A stretch of DNA of 64,000 nucleotides from DATKKG01 sp035543015 (GTDB lineage Archaea > Thermoproteota > Nitrososphaeria > Conexivisphaerales > DTJL01), in NCBI GenBank assembly GCA_035543015.1, contig DATKKG010000003.1, forward strand, positions 25,459-89,458, in the 5' to 3' direction. Positions 54,223-62,228 of the stretch are shown here, piece by piece (within the stretch, counting starts at the first letter, position 1; each line of letters opens with the position of its first letter). The notes under the pieces are model-generated. The model searched no databases and was not told where the DNA came from. It saw only the letters and a program-made list of their open reading frames with translations. The translations under genes were made by a program, and so were the position numbers.

Positions 54223-54261
54223 GGCGCCGGGAGAGGGATTTGAGCACCATTTTACTAGTAA
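54223..54261 (+). repeat. Direct repeat, left copy (tRNA T-arm-like)
   Basis: 39 bases, matched at 57510-57548. The right-hand 30 bases (54232-54261) agree at 27 positions; the left nine agree at four. The minus strand reads as the end of a tRNA gene: a TTCRAAT-like loop, then CCCTC, then CCCGGCGCCA. No tRNA 5' half is present. It lies 36 bases after the MurG-like stop. Confidence 0.6.
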
Positions 54262-54457
54262 CACTTAGCTCATGAGGATGCGAGTTCGGAAGGACTGATC
54301 CCTAAACGGTTTGAGGTCCAATAATCCTGGCGAAGGTGACCCGCCTGCAGCAAGACTATTCCTTCGAGGTGCCTGCGAGTGAGCCGACTATCAGCCCCAG
54401 TATCGCCAAGCCGATAATCGCACCAAATGCGCTTATCGTAGCCCCCGCGGTCCTGGA

Positions 54458-54814
54458 TTACACTGCAGAAATGGCGCTCATGATCTTGCTGAGGGTGATT
54501 TCGGGACTATCATACCTCGAGAACGCGACCCACTCAACTTGCGTTTCGATGTTGGCTGTCTCCTCTTTGAGAAGGATTGTTGGTTTTCCTATCTCCTGCG
54601 CGTAGTTGGCCTCCTTGATCACCCAGCTAGATCTCGCGCCTTCCTCAGTGAACAGCGCAAGGAATATCGTAGATTCCTGAATCATACGCTGAGACTTCTC
54701 GCCGAGCAGGACTCCGGGTTCTGACACGTCCTCCCCTATCTTCACGTCGACATGGTCGAGGTGAGAGAATCGTATCTGGCTTGCGTGCCAAAACTGGGCG
54801 TCTAGGGAGACCAT
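54458..54814 (-). CDS. TIR-domain-like protein, probably N-terminally incomplete
   Basis: 118 residues resembling the second half of a TIR domain: VKIGEDVSEPGVLLGEKSQR followed by MIQESTIFLALFTEEGARSS and WVIKEANYAQEIGKPTILL. The usual opening strand of TIR (a FISY/VFIS motif) and its first helix are not in this frame; a stop precedes the ATG. An adjacent frame upstream carries a basic helix (RVKRAKVLRNLREHG) that could be the lost first helix after a frameshift. The catalytic glutamate of NADase TIRs might be in SWVIKEA. Either a decayed gene or a short variant. Confidence 0.4.
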   Translation of the reverse strand: MVSLDAQFWHASQIRFSHLDHVDVKIGEDVSEPGVLLGEKSQRMIQESTIFLALFTEEGARSSWVIKEANYAQEIGKPTILLKEETANIETQVEWVAFSRYDSPEITLSKIMSAISAV

Positions 54815-55322
54815 GCTCCCTCAGGTTTCGAAGGACCTTCGCCCGTTTCACTCTTCCTCCTGTCATCCTGTCAGCCGGAGTCGAATAGTGCACGTTGATG
54901 ATGCTGATACGGTTGACGAGTCACTCGAAGATTTACCCAGGACACCCGATGATGGATTCTTAGGAGAAGAAGGAGCAGCGATATGGGATTGGAGTCTCTA
55001 CACTCCTAAAAGCGGCGATGTCGATGCGGATTTTGAATTGCGACTCCATCTCATATACAGAAGGACTAAGAATCCCGCCATAGGGTGACCCTTCTGGGCA
55101 TCGCCGTTCAGATATCTCATAGTATGTAGACCGACTTGCTTACGTTGACCTGCTTCAGAGGTTCTTTGGGGGATGCGTCGAATAGGTTCCTCGACTTCTG
55201 AGTCATTTTCCAAAAGTATCAGCGTCTTGCGGCAGCGTCTTGTTGAAAAACACAGAAATAGCTATGCCTATTTGAGTTTTAGCAAAGCATATAGCCCAGC
55301 GCCTGTTAGTAAGGTTGCCTTG
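54815..55322. other. Low-GC intergenic region, no gene supported
   Basis: 508 bases of lower GC. Several open frames of 70-90 codons exist on both strands, but none has a promoter, a convincing composition or a recognisable fold. CATATAG at 55288-55294 is probably the TATA box for the gene at 55323. The stretch next to 54815 may hold the broken 5' end of the TIR-like gene. Confidence 0.4.
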
Positions 55323-56087
55323 ATGAACCACCTAAACGCAGTCATGCCCAATCGCATGATGACGCGTCATTGTAGGTGCTCAGTCAAATCCCATGGGATT
55401 TCTCTGGTTGTCGTAGCTGCTCTTTCGATTCTGGTCATTCTCGCCTGCGCTTCAGTCGTCGTTGAGGGACTTCCCCACAGCCGGCCTGTTTCATCCCAAC
55501 CCATACCGGGCTCGCAGTGTAGCACAGTTATTCCGGGAGGGCTGGCCCTTCAATCCGACACTGGAAACGCTACCACAACAATCGTCCAGGATGCAGTTTT
55601 CGTTATGTCCCCGGGCTCGACTGCGGAGCTCTGTGTGACATACAATGTAACTCAGATAGCGGCTGCCCAGTCTCTGTCAGATGTCCTGTTCTCTGCCAAA
55701 GTCTATTCCTTCAGTACGACACCCATTACAGGTAGCGGCGGGAAGGGCTTCATGTATTCTTTCACCAACTACACGGGTGTACTCACGGGAGCAGATCCCG
55801 AGATTGCCTCCTTCAGTCAGGGAAGTACTGGGGGTGCAGTCAACGTAGTGTACTCGCTGACTGCGCTGTCTGGAACGAACGGCTTCTACTCTCTTTCGTT
55901 CACGAATAGCTGCCCTTCATCAATGCCATTCGTCATCGGCTCCAGTGCTTCGCAAATATCAGACACGGACTTTCCAGGCTTCTTCATGCCTTCATCGTGT
56001 CGTGCCCAGATCCCTCTGTCAACAGGCATTGTCACAGGTTACAGCGGAATGCAAGTTCTGTGGATTTCGCAAGGTGAGTCGCCTTGA
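55323..56087 (+). CDS. Membrane-anchored secreted protein of unknown function
   Basis: 254 residues from ATG 55323 (CATATAG about 29 bases upstream). Basic N terminus followed by one hydrophobic helix (SLVVVAALSILVILACASVV), then an external Ser/Thr/Gly-rich beta-type domain with NxS/T sequons and four to six cysteines (QCSTVIPGG, AELCVTYN, NSCPSS, SSCRAQ). The last codons overlap the TTG start of the next secreted protein. Codon use differs from the GC-rich core genes. Confidence 0.6.
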   Translation: MNHLNAVMPNRMMTRHCRCSVKSHGISLVVVAALSILVILACASVVVEGLPHSRPVSSQPIPGSQCSTVIPGGLALQSDTGNATTTIVQDAVFVMSPGSTAELCVTYNVTQIAAAQSLSDVLFSAKVYSFSTTPITGSGGKGFMYSFTNYTGVLTGADPEIASFSQGSTGGAVNVVYSLTALSGTNGFYSLSFTNSCPSSMPFVIGSSASQISDTDFPGFFMPSSCRAQIPLSTGIVTGYSGMQVLWISQGESP

Positions 56088-56842
56088 GGCCACGGCATGT
56101 TGCTGGCATTGCGTTGGTCTTTCTTCTAGTCATCTCGCTGCCGGTGTACATACCTGCATACGCGTACTCCTCCAACTCCAATTACTACATGGGTATCACG
56201 CCGAACGAATGCTCGAACACGGGCTCCGAGACAAACCTTGAGTTCACCTCAAACATGATCACGACAGGAGTCAATGGGAATCAATGGTCCGCCCAGGCAA
56301 ATTCCTATGCGGTGCCAAATGTGCGCATAATCGATTTCATGCAATTCAATATGGCAATTGATAAGAGCGGTCATGTATATGCGGCCGTCGAGTATTGGAC
56401 TACGTCTGGTGAGCTTTTTAACTGGAATTCCGCACCATTGGCAACGGTTTCACATGTGTATGCAGGTGATGCCTTTTGGATTATCACCTACCTCAATGTG
56501 TACACCCAAGTGGTCCAGGCCGAGTTTGACTACTACCGAGCTGCCACCCAAACACTCTACTCCGTCACGTACAACATACCGGGCTACGCCTGGGTTCCCC
56601 TTGTCTCGTGGCAGCTGAACATAGTTGGAGAGAATAACCTTAATAACCCATATGCTACGTTCGTCACCGGTTCCGGCCAGATAGCCTACACCAGTTCGAC
56701 ACTTACCGGCCAGATGACTGGAAGTGGGATGGCCTCCTCCTGTGCACAGCAGCCGATTGTCTGGACGGCAGAACAGTCTAACATGGCATACGGTTCGCTC
56801 TCGCCGATACCCTCATGGACAGTCACGCAGAATTTCTGGTAA
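56084..56842 (+). CDS. Secreted protein of unknown function
   Basis: 252 residues from TTG 56084, overlapping the preceding stop by 4 bases. Signal peptide HVAGIALVFLLVISLPVYIP with a likely cut after AYA (near residue 27). The mature part is rich in Tyr, Asn, Thr and Trp (NSNYYMGITPNECSNTGSE), beta-strand-like, with two cysteines far apart. Likely made and exported with the preceding protein. No family recognised. Confidence 0.6.
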   Translation: MRPRHVAGIALVFLLVISLPVYIPAYAYSSNSNYYMGITPNECSNTGSETNLEFTSNMITTGVNGNQWSAQANSYAVPNVRIIDFMQFNMAIDKSGHVYAAVEYWTTSGELFNWNSAPLATVSHVYAGDAFWIITYLNVYTQVVQAEFDYYRAATQTLYSVTYNIPGYAWVPLVSWQLNIVGENNLNNPYATFVTGSGQIAYTSSTLTGQMTGSGMASSCAQQPIVWTAEQSNMAYGSLSPIPSWTVTQNFW

Positions 56843-57048
56843 CGGGATTCCGACTGAGCTACGGTCTTTTCTTGCTCTTGAGTGGCTCCAGAATCCTAGA
56901 TGTGCGTTGACTGAACAATACTCTGTTCTCCTCGTCCAGCAGAATGAGATCGCGCTGGTCCGATCTGCTCCTTCTATAATCGTAGACTTCGAAGCGTAGC
57001 CTGCTAGCTCGCAGACAACAGTTTTATTCGACGCAGGTTTGTATTACA

Positions 57049-57480
57049 ATGTTGTTCGGAAAGAGGACAGTCATCGTGGGTATCTGTGCCCTAGCCACCT
57101 TTTGTTTGGTGTTGATAGTGCTGCGTGGAGGTGGTGCAACTTCAACGGGGCCACACCTGGTCATCTTTCGGCAGGAGGGCGCGTGCTCTCCTCCATTCTG
57201 GGGAGTGCCTTGGTCGGTCACGATTGACGGTTGGACCAAGGTGCAGCCGGTTGGGACCAGCCTCCCCTTGAACGACAACTTCCTGCAGGGAACCACGAAT
57301 GAGAGCCTTTCGACCATTACGTTCCTACTTCCTTCCGGGACCTACGAGTATCAGGTCCACCCTTCCAACATGTTCTTCACCCCAAGCTCAGGGACCGTCA
57401 CCGTTAGCGAAGGTGAGGTTGAAGTTAACATCGCATATTCGGGCACGTCATGCACGACGACAGTAACCACTGCACCTTGA
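57049..57480 (+). CDS. Membrane-anchored protein with one archaeal surface beta-domain
   Basis: 143 residues from ATG 57049. N-terminal helix TVIVGICALATFCLVLIVL, then one copy of a beta-sandwich module common in archaeal secreted proteins (thermopsin-associated or PEGA-like): WSVTIDGWTKV, then STITFLLPSGTYEYQVHPSN and PSSGTVTVSEGEVEVNIAYS. Such modules usually occur in tandem in large surface proteins; here one is anchored alone. Copy 2 of the direct repeat starts 29 bases after its stop. Confidence 0.6.
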   Translation: MLFGKRTVIVGICALATFCLVLIVLRGGGATSTGPHLVIFRQEGACSPPFWGVPWSVTIDGWTKVQPVGTSLPLNDNFLQGTTNESLSTITFLLPSGTYEYQVHPSNMFFTPSSGTVTVSEGEVEVNIAYSGTSCTTTVTTAP

Positions 57481-57509
57481 AGGCAGGCTTGGCGTGGACT
57501 TGGACCCAA

Positions 57510-57548
57510 GGCGAGCCCAGAGGGATTCGAACTCCATTTTACTAGTAA
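57510..57548 (+). repeat. Direct repeat, right copy (tRNA T-arm-like)
   Basis: 39 bases, partner of 54223-54261. The minus strand reads GGAGTTCGAATCCCTCTGGG, whose TTCGAAT heptamer is a textbook T loop, though the flanking stem pairs poorly. Both copies contain the palindrome TTACTAGTAA. The interval between copies is about 3.25 kb. Confidence 0.6.
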
Positions 57549-57723
57549 TCAGACCTCGATCGGCCTGGAGGAACCGAAAGCGACCCAGTGAGGATTATCG
57601 GACATCCAAAGCTCAAAGCGAGACTACAAGGGTTGACAACGGAGCTCCAAACCGCCGAAACGAAGAGGGCTCAAGACCCTGCGTCCAAAGGTATATACGC
57701 GGACCGAGAGTAATGGTTTCTGA

Positions 57724-57960
57724 ATGCCCCTGGAAGAGACTTCGCACGAAGATAGACGGCTCTGTCCTGTACTCGTCTTCGTTGTAGGCCTCATCGTGAT
57801 AATAGGCGGCGGGGGGGTGGAATTACGTTAAAGCATTGTTCGGGGCGGCGATATCGGTCGGCTCGCTTCTAGAGATTCGAAGCATGACGATCAACTTGAA
57901 GAAAGAGAATCAAAGCCTCCATGCTGAAGGGAGCAACATAAGAGACTCTAACGTAATATA
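57724..57960 (+). pseudogene. Small membrane-protein gene interrupted at a G7 run
   Basis: GGTATATAC at 57689-57697 precedes an ATG at 57724. The frame reads MPLEETSHEDRRLCPVLVFV and on to GLIVIIGGG, then ends at TAA (57829-57831) after the G7 run at 57811-57817. If the run had six G, reading would continue as WNYVKALFGAAISVGSLLEI and then NLKKENQSLHAEGSN to a TAG at 57960, giving about 78 residues: a membrane helix followed by a coiled coil. Slippage (phase variation), mutation or sequence error could explain it. Confidence 0.45.
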
Positions 57961-58486
57961 GGCAATGGGGGATGTCCACGAGACCTGGGGGCGGAGGACA
58001 GGCTAGCCGGAGGAACGCTGAATGATGTGGTCTGTTCAACCACTGCAAACGGCGGGAGAGAAGCCATCGCTAGCACAGAGGCAATGATGATGGCGTTCCT
58101 CCACGTTGCCATTGTTATGATCTCCGGGACTGGACCTTATTATCCTGTCCAGCCGAACATTGAAGTCTCTGAGACTGCCGGTGCTCTTGGTTTTCTGGTC
58201 AAACGGCGGGCGCAAATCAGGCGGAAAAGACGAGGGGCGCAGAACTGTCTTACGTTTCCGCAAAGATTATATCAGGCGTTAGCGTAATAGTGAGTTTGAT
58301 GATTTCGGGACTCGCTCGCAACCATCTCCTTCCCTGCTGTCGTCATAGTCGCATCGGTGTTAGTTTTGAGCTGCACCAACTTCGCGCATGGTCAGACTCT
58401 GCAGTCAGTAGCGCCCATCCCGACCGGGAACTAGTTGACTCCCGCCGGAGACCCCTAGTGGGCCGTCTTGCAGAAAGGGAATGTAG
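57961..58486. other. Region of decayed low-GC sequence
   Basis: No intact gene is supported. In one frame near 58260-58340 a hydrophobic stretch (AKIISGVSVIVSLMISGLA) runs into another frame with a second one (FPAVVIVASVLVLSCTNFAH) at about 58330-58390, as if a signal-peptide or membrane gene had been broken by a frameshift. Open frames of 60-90 codons here look random. Confidence 0.35.
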
Positions 58487-58885
58487 TTGAGGGGAATGAC
58501 CTTGAGCTGTGGCGACGGGATGCTCGTGGGATCCGGACTGGGTGGCAGTACTATGGTGTCCAAGGGTGAGAATCCCTCTGGCCATCGGTTTCGCAACTCT
58601 TCATTCTCGTGTGTAGGTATCGAACAGACTTGGAAGCCCGACCTGTACGTGCTATCTCGAATTCTTGAAGTGCTGTTCGAAGACAGTCCCACGGGGAGAA
58701 CGAAACTGTGCATGAAGTCCGGTCTGAACTACAATGTCTTCCGGAGGTACCTTGTCTGGATGCTGGAGAAAGGGCTGGTCGCTATCGGACAGGGAAGTTC
58801 CGAATTCCAAGAAGTGACTTTGACACGAGCTGGGAACAAGACCCGTGAGTCGTTGGAGAAGATGTTCACGGAATTATCGCTTTGA
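58487..58885 (+). CDS. Winged-helix DNA-binding protein
   Basis: Up to 132 residues from TTG 58487; an ATG at 58553 gives 110 and may be the true start. The C-terminal part is a winged helix of the archaeal HTH_45 kind: ILEVLFEDSPTGRTKLCMKS, then NYNVFRRYLVWMLEKGLVAI, the wing, and VTLTRAGNKTRESLEKMF. Proteins like this are common single-domain regulators in Thermoproteota. No TATA box is obvious. It lies between decayed genes and the membrane-tethered regulator. Confidence 0.6.
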   Translation: MRGMTLSCGDGMLVGSGLGGSTMVSKGENPSGHRFRNSSFSCVGIEQTWKPDLYVLSRILEVLFEDSPTGRTKLCMKSGLNYNVFRRYLVWMLEKGLVAIGQGSSEFQEVTLTRAGNKTRESLEKMFTELSL

Positions 58886-59042
58886 GATTGCTTGGAGTCA
58901 ATTCGGAATCTTCGACATTTCTATCATATGTGAATAGTCCTTGCGCTCACTCGTGGGGGTCAAGCCGGCGGGTCCGCAGAGTTGGTCTTCAGGAATGGAC
59001 CGAGTCCCGAACTGTTTCCCTGCGTTGTCCACAACTAAGGCA

Positions 59043-59049
59043 TTAAATA
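59043..59049 (+). promoter_or_regulatory. TATA box for the membrane-tethered regulator gene
   Basis: TTAAATA, about 26 bases before the ATG at 59072; a well-placed element for a leaderless message. Confidence 0.55.
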
Positions 59050-59071
59050 CCCATGACAATCAGTTCAGGAT

Positions 59072-59965
59072 ATGCCCGACGATCTAGGCTCTGAACGGTT
59101 CGACGCTTCCAAGGCGGAACTCTTCGAAGCACTTGGCCATCCTCTTAGACTTGCTATATTGGAGGCACTGGAGGAATCTTCCTTAGGCTTCTCATCGTTG
59201 AAACGACAGGTTGGGCTGATGAGCAGCGGGAATCTCCAGTTCCATCTAGGGAAGCTAGCCGGGCTCGTACTCACTTTACCTGATGGAAGCTATTCCCTCT
59301 CGGATGAAGGAAGAGAAGCCCTGAGGGTCGTTCGAGTCAGCGCCGGTCGACCTTCGGTTTCAGGGAAGCTCTCTGGCAGACGAATTGGATCGAGAACTGT
59401 CATAGTCTCCCTGTTGGCTATCATAATAGTCCTCGGATCCATCGTGGTGATTCAACAAATGTTCTTGACGAATTCGGGACGGCCTGTTAGCCCAGGAAAC
59501 GAGTCTGTCGTGTCCCTCAATGGGATTGATTACTACTTTATGATTCTGCCTATTCGCTCTCCGACGCTCAATCTCAGCACCGACTTTCACAACGTTACAT
59601 TCAGCTATGTTGCTCTCGGATATTTCTACGTGCTATCTTCATCAGTTCAGGGTCCCCCCGGAATTGCTCCAGACTTGTACAATACTACTACCTTCCCTTC
59701 TTGGAGTTCCTTTTCTACTCCTTCTATTGAAGTCACCTTCTCTGAAAAGACTCCGGCAAGGTATTCCATAATGCAACCAAATGGCCAGTCCGCCTCCGTT
59801 TTTTATATGGCCGATAGGAACTCGTCGGTCACATTGGAGCCTGTGAGTATTGCGGCGCCAGGGTCGTTCACTTTCGTTAGCGAGGGTTCCTCTAGGGCAG
59901 CATTCCTAGTCGATGTGAATTTATCTGTCCTAGAGCTCCTTGTAGGTGTCAGTGGCAACTCTTAG
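59072..59965 (+). CDS. Membrane-tethered ArsR-type transcriptional regulator with an external domain
   Basis: 297 residues. Residues 15-88 form an ArsR/HTH_20-like winged helix: LFEALGHPLRLAILEALEES, FSSLKRQVGLMSSGNLQFHL, YSLSDEGREAL. After a basic linker there is one hydrophobic helix (109-130, TVIVSLLAIIIVLGSIVVIQ), then an outer domain of about 165 residues with sequons (NLSTDF, NVTFSY, NTTTF) and beta-type composition. With the DNA-binding part inside and a sensor-like part outside, it is a one-component transmembrane signalling protein. The secreted protein encoded next is a candidate target. Confidence 0.72.
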   Translation: MPDDLGSERFDASKAELFEALGHPLRLAILEALEESSLGFSSLKRQVGLMSSGNLQFHLGKLAGLVLTLPDGSYSLSDEGREALRVVRVSAGRPSVSGKLSGRRIGSRTVIVSLLAIIIVLGSIVVIQQMFLTNSGRPVSPGNESVVSLNGIDYYFMILPIRSPTLNLSTDFHNVTFSYVALGYFYVLSSSVQGPPGIAPDLYNTTTFPSWSSFSTPSIEVTFSEKTPARYSIMQPNGQSASVFYMADRNSSVTLEPVSIAAPGSFTFVSEGSSRAAFLVDVNLSVLELLVGVSGNS

Positions 59966-60110
59966 CTTCAAGAATGAGTTGAAGAGCCGTATCATTGGAG
60001 CCTGAACTTGCGCGAGCAGCAGACTCAGGACAGAGTGCTTTGGATTTACCTTTGATACTTATCGGTGGTGAACGAATCTTATTAGTTGTTGGACATCGAA
60101 TTATGCTGCA

Positions 60111-62228
60111 ATGACTCTTAACCGGGTTCTACTAGTTCTGTCTGTGACTATTTCATTTCTTGTACTCTCGACAGGAATCTCTCCCATACAGAATTCAATG
60201 AGCAACGCACCCCCCAGTTCGCTTTGGAAAGTCAGTTGGACGCCTGTCTCGGGACATCTTAATGCGCTCCTCTCAAACGGACTCCTAAACGTTCCCCCAT
60301 TCGGAGACGGCGGCAATGGCTCCGGCGATCCTCAGTGGGCTGCAGGTGCCTACACTACCACAACTGGAGGCTCCGTTTCGAGCGTACAATGGACAAACCT
60401 TCCTTCCATTTCATCGCTGAATCTGACAGGGGTAAGCTTCGCTGCTATGATGGTTAACACGCCATTTGCTGTTAATGGCTTGTTTCCTTATCTAGGAGTC
60501 AACTACACACTCTATGGGGTCCTTTTCCAAGGGGCCGACATGTACTCGAACGGAGCTTCCGCAGCCATCCCATATTCTACCCTTTGTTATTTCCTTGCTG
60601 CTCCTAACGGAACCGATTATGTCGCTTACAAGTCGTATGGCTGGTCAAGCATTAACATCGGGAGTGGTTCGATTCAAGAAACAGTTCAGTTCACTACGGT
60701 GAGCGGGCACATGGGATGGTGGTATACGATTTCGGGGGCGAACAGCTACACGGTTGAAGGGGTTACCACTTCGGGTGTGTACCTCTACAATCCGACTTCC
60801 CAGACCTATTTTCTCTATGACACAGGCTTCAACCTGAGCCAAGTGGCAAGTACCACAAGCGCTTTGACGGCGAGCAATCCTAGTAGCAATATGACGTTCG
60901 ATCCATCAATTGCTCTTGAAGTCAATGAAACAGCCTTGGGAAACCTATATAGCAGCAATCCGAGCTTCGACATCGAAGCCAGTCTGAGTTACGGACAAAT
61001 CTATTATGGCATTCCAAGCACATCTGGATTCGGCATAGGAGGTGATGCCCCTCCCAACACTGCAAACGCCTCGGGAGTCAAAAGAATCTCGGGCTCGAGC
61101 ACAAGTCAATACGATGAATTCGGAACTGGCCAAGGTATCGCCAACCGCATCGATAGCACATTTTCGATCTCCACGCCCGTCCAGACTCAAACATCCGGCA
61201 CAGACCTCCCCAGTTTGAACACTCAATACTATCTCACAATGCAGGCCAGTCCTGGAACGGGTGGTGGTGTCACTCCATCTAGTGGTTGGAGGAATTCGGG
61301 GACGCAGGTTCAGATTAGTGAATCGGTAAACTCAGGCTATCGGTTCTCGGGCTGGTCTGGGTCAGGCACAGGCTCATATACGGGGCCCAATTCCCAGGCC
61401 ACCATCACCATGAATGGTCCTATCACCGAGACTGCAGACTTCGTGCAGCAATACTGCCTTACTGAGGGTGCGGTTCCCGGATCCGGGGGAGGGGAGACTC
61501 CCGGAAACGGTTGCTACGATGCAGGGACGCAGGTGCAGATCAGCGCGGTGGACAACAGTGGCTACCAGTTTTCACACTGGTCCGGATCGGGCTCTGGGTC
61601 GTACAGTGGCTCCTCCCGGACAGTCACCATAACGATGAACGGAGACATCACGGAGAATGCCTATTTTGATGTATCGTTGGGCATGGGCGTCAATCCTGCA
61701 GGAGAGGGCACAGTGTCGCCTGGCAGCGGATACTATACATATGCTTCAGGAGTCACAATAAGCGAAAGCCCTAACGACGGCTACTACTTCACTGGATGGT
61801 CCTGCACAGGTTCGGGTTGCTACAGCGGCTCGTCATCCTCCCACACGATATACATGAACAACCCGATAACGGAAACAGCAAACTACGGCTCTCAGTACTA
61901 CCTCACTATGGGGACAACTGGATCAGGCAGAGGAACGGTTAGCCCAGGAAGCGGGTACTATGACCCAGGCACGCAGGTGCAGATTTCTGCTACACCTGCT
62001 CAAGGATGCAATTCCTTCACTAGTTGGACGGGCACGGGTGGCGGGTCCTATAGCGGAACGGATAATCCAGCGTCGATCACCATGAACGGCAACATCGTGG
62101 AGACTGCCCACTTCATCAATGGTTGCAGACCCACCGGCGCTACGGCCACAGCGTTTGGAGACCCCTTCGCATTTCAACTCTTGCTGCCGCTTGGCGGATT
62201 CGTTGTTCCAAAGAAATCGGACGACTAG
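60111..62228 (+). CDS. Large secreted protein with four InlB-like repeats
   Basis: 705 residues from ATG 60111; TCTTATTAG at 60078-60086 is the TATA candidate. Signal peptide about 1-23. Residues 70-360 form a beta-rich domain (QWAAGAYTTTTGGSVSSVQW) similar in style to thermopsin-like or glucanase-like archaeal ectodomains, but not assignable. Four repeats of about 74 residues begin near 372, 446, 522 and 596, each with G.VTP or GTVSPGSG, a Y..G..V.IS pattern, FxxWSGSG and ITMN.xITETA: the divergent InlB B-repeat (bacterial repeat) family. The end is hydrophobic with KK (LLLPLGGFVVPKK), a possible short anchor. Probably a cell-surface adhesin or stalk. Confidence 0.72.
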   Translation: MTLNRVLLVLSVTISFLVLSTGISPIQNSMSNAPPSSLWKVSWTPVSGHLNALLSNGLLNVPPFGDGGNGSGDPQWAAGAYTTTTGGSVSSVQWTNLPSISSLNLTGVSFAAMMVNTPFAVNGLFPYLGVNYTLYGVLFQGADMYSNGASAAIPYSTLCYFLAAPNGTDYVAYKSYGWSSINIGSGSIQETVQFTTVSGHMGWWYTISGANSYTVEGVTTSGVYLYNPTSQTYFLYDTGFNLSQVASTTSALTASNPSSNMTFDPSIALEVNETALGNLYSSNPSFDIEASLSYGQIYYGIPSTSGFGIGGDAPPNTANASGVKRISGSSTSQYDEFGTGQGIANRIDSTFSISTPVQTQTSGTDLPSLNTQYYLTMQASPGTGGGVTPSSGWRNSGTQVQISESVNSGYRFSGWSGSGTGSYTGPNSQATITMNGPITETADFVQQYCLTEGAVPGSGGGETPGNGCYDAGTQVQISAVDNSGYQFSHWSGSGSGSYSGSSRTVTITMNGDITENAYFDVSLGMGVNPAGEGTVSPGSGYYTYASGVTISESPNDGYYFTGWSCTGSGCYSGSSSSHTIYMNNPITETANYGSQYYLTMGTTGSGRGTVSPGSGYYDPGTQVQISATPAQGCNSFTSWTGTGGGSYSGTDNPASITMNGNIVETAHFINGCRPTGATATAFGDPFAFQLLLPLGGFVVPKKSDD

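Noticed and set aside
54336..54605. 89-codon plus-strand open frame
   Set aside because: Antisense to the TIR-like frame, with no promoter or recognisable feature.
56843..56870. Minus-strand CCGTAGCTCAGTCGG resembling a tRNA D arm
   Set aside because: No matching second half of the D stem, no anticodon or T arm; probably chance, or at most a small fragment.
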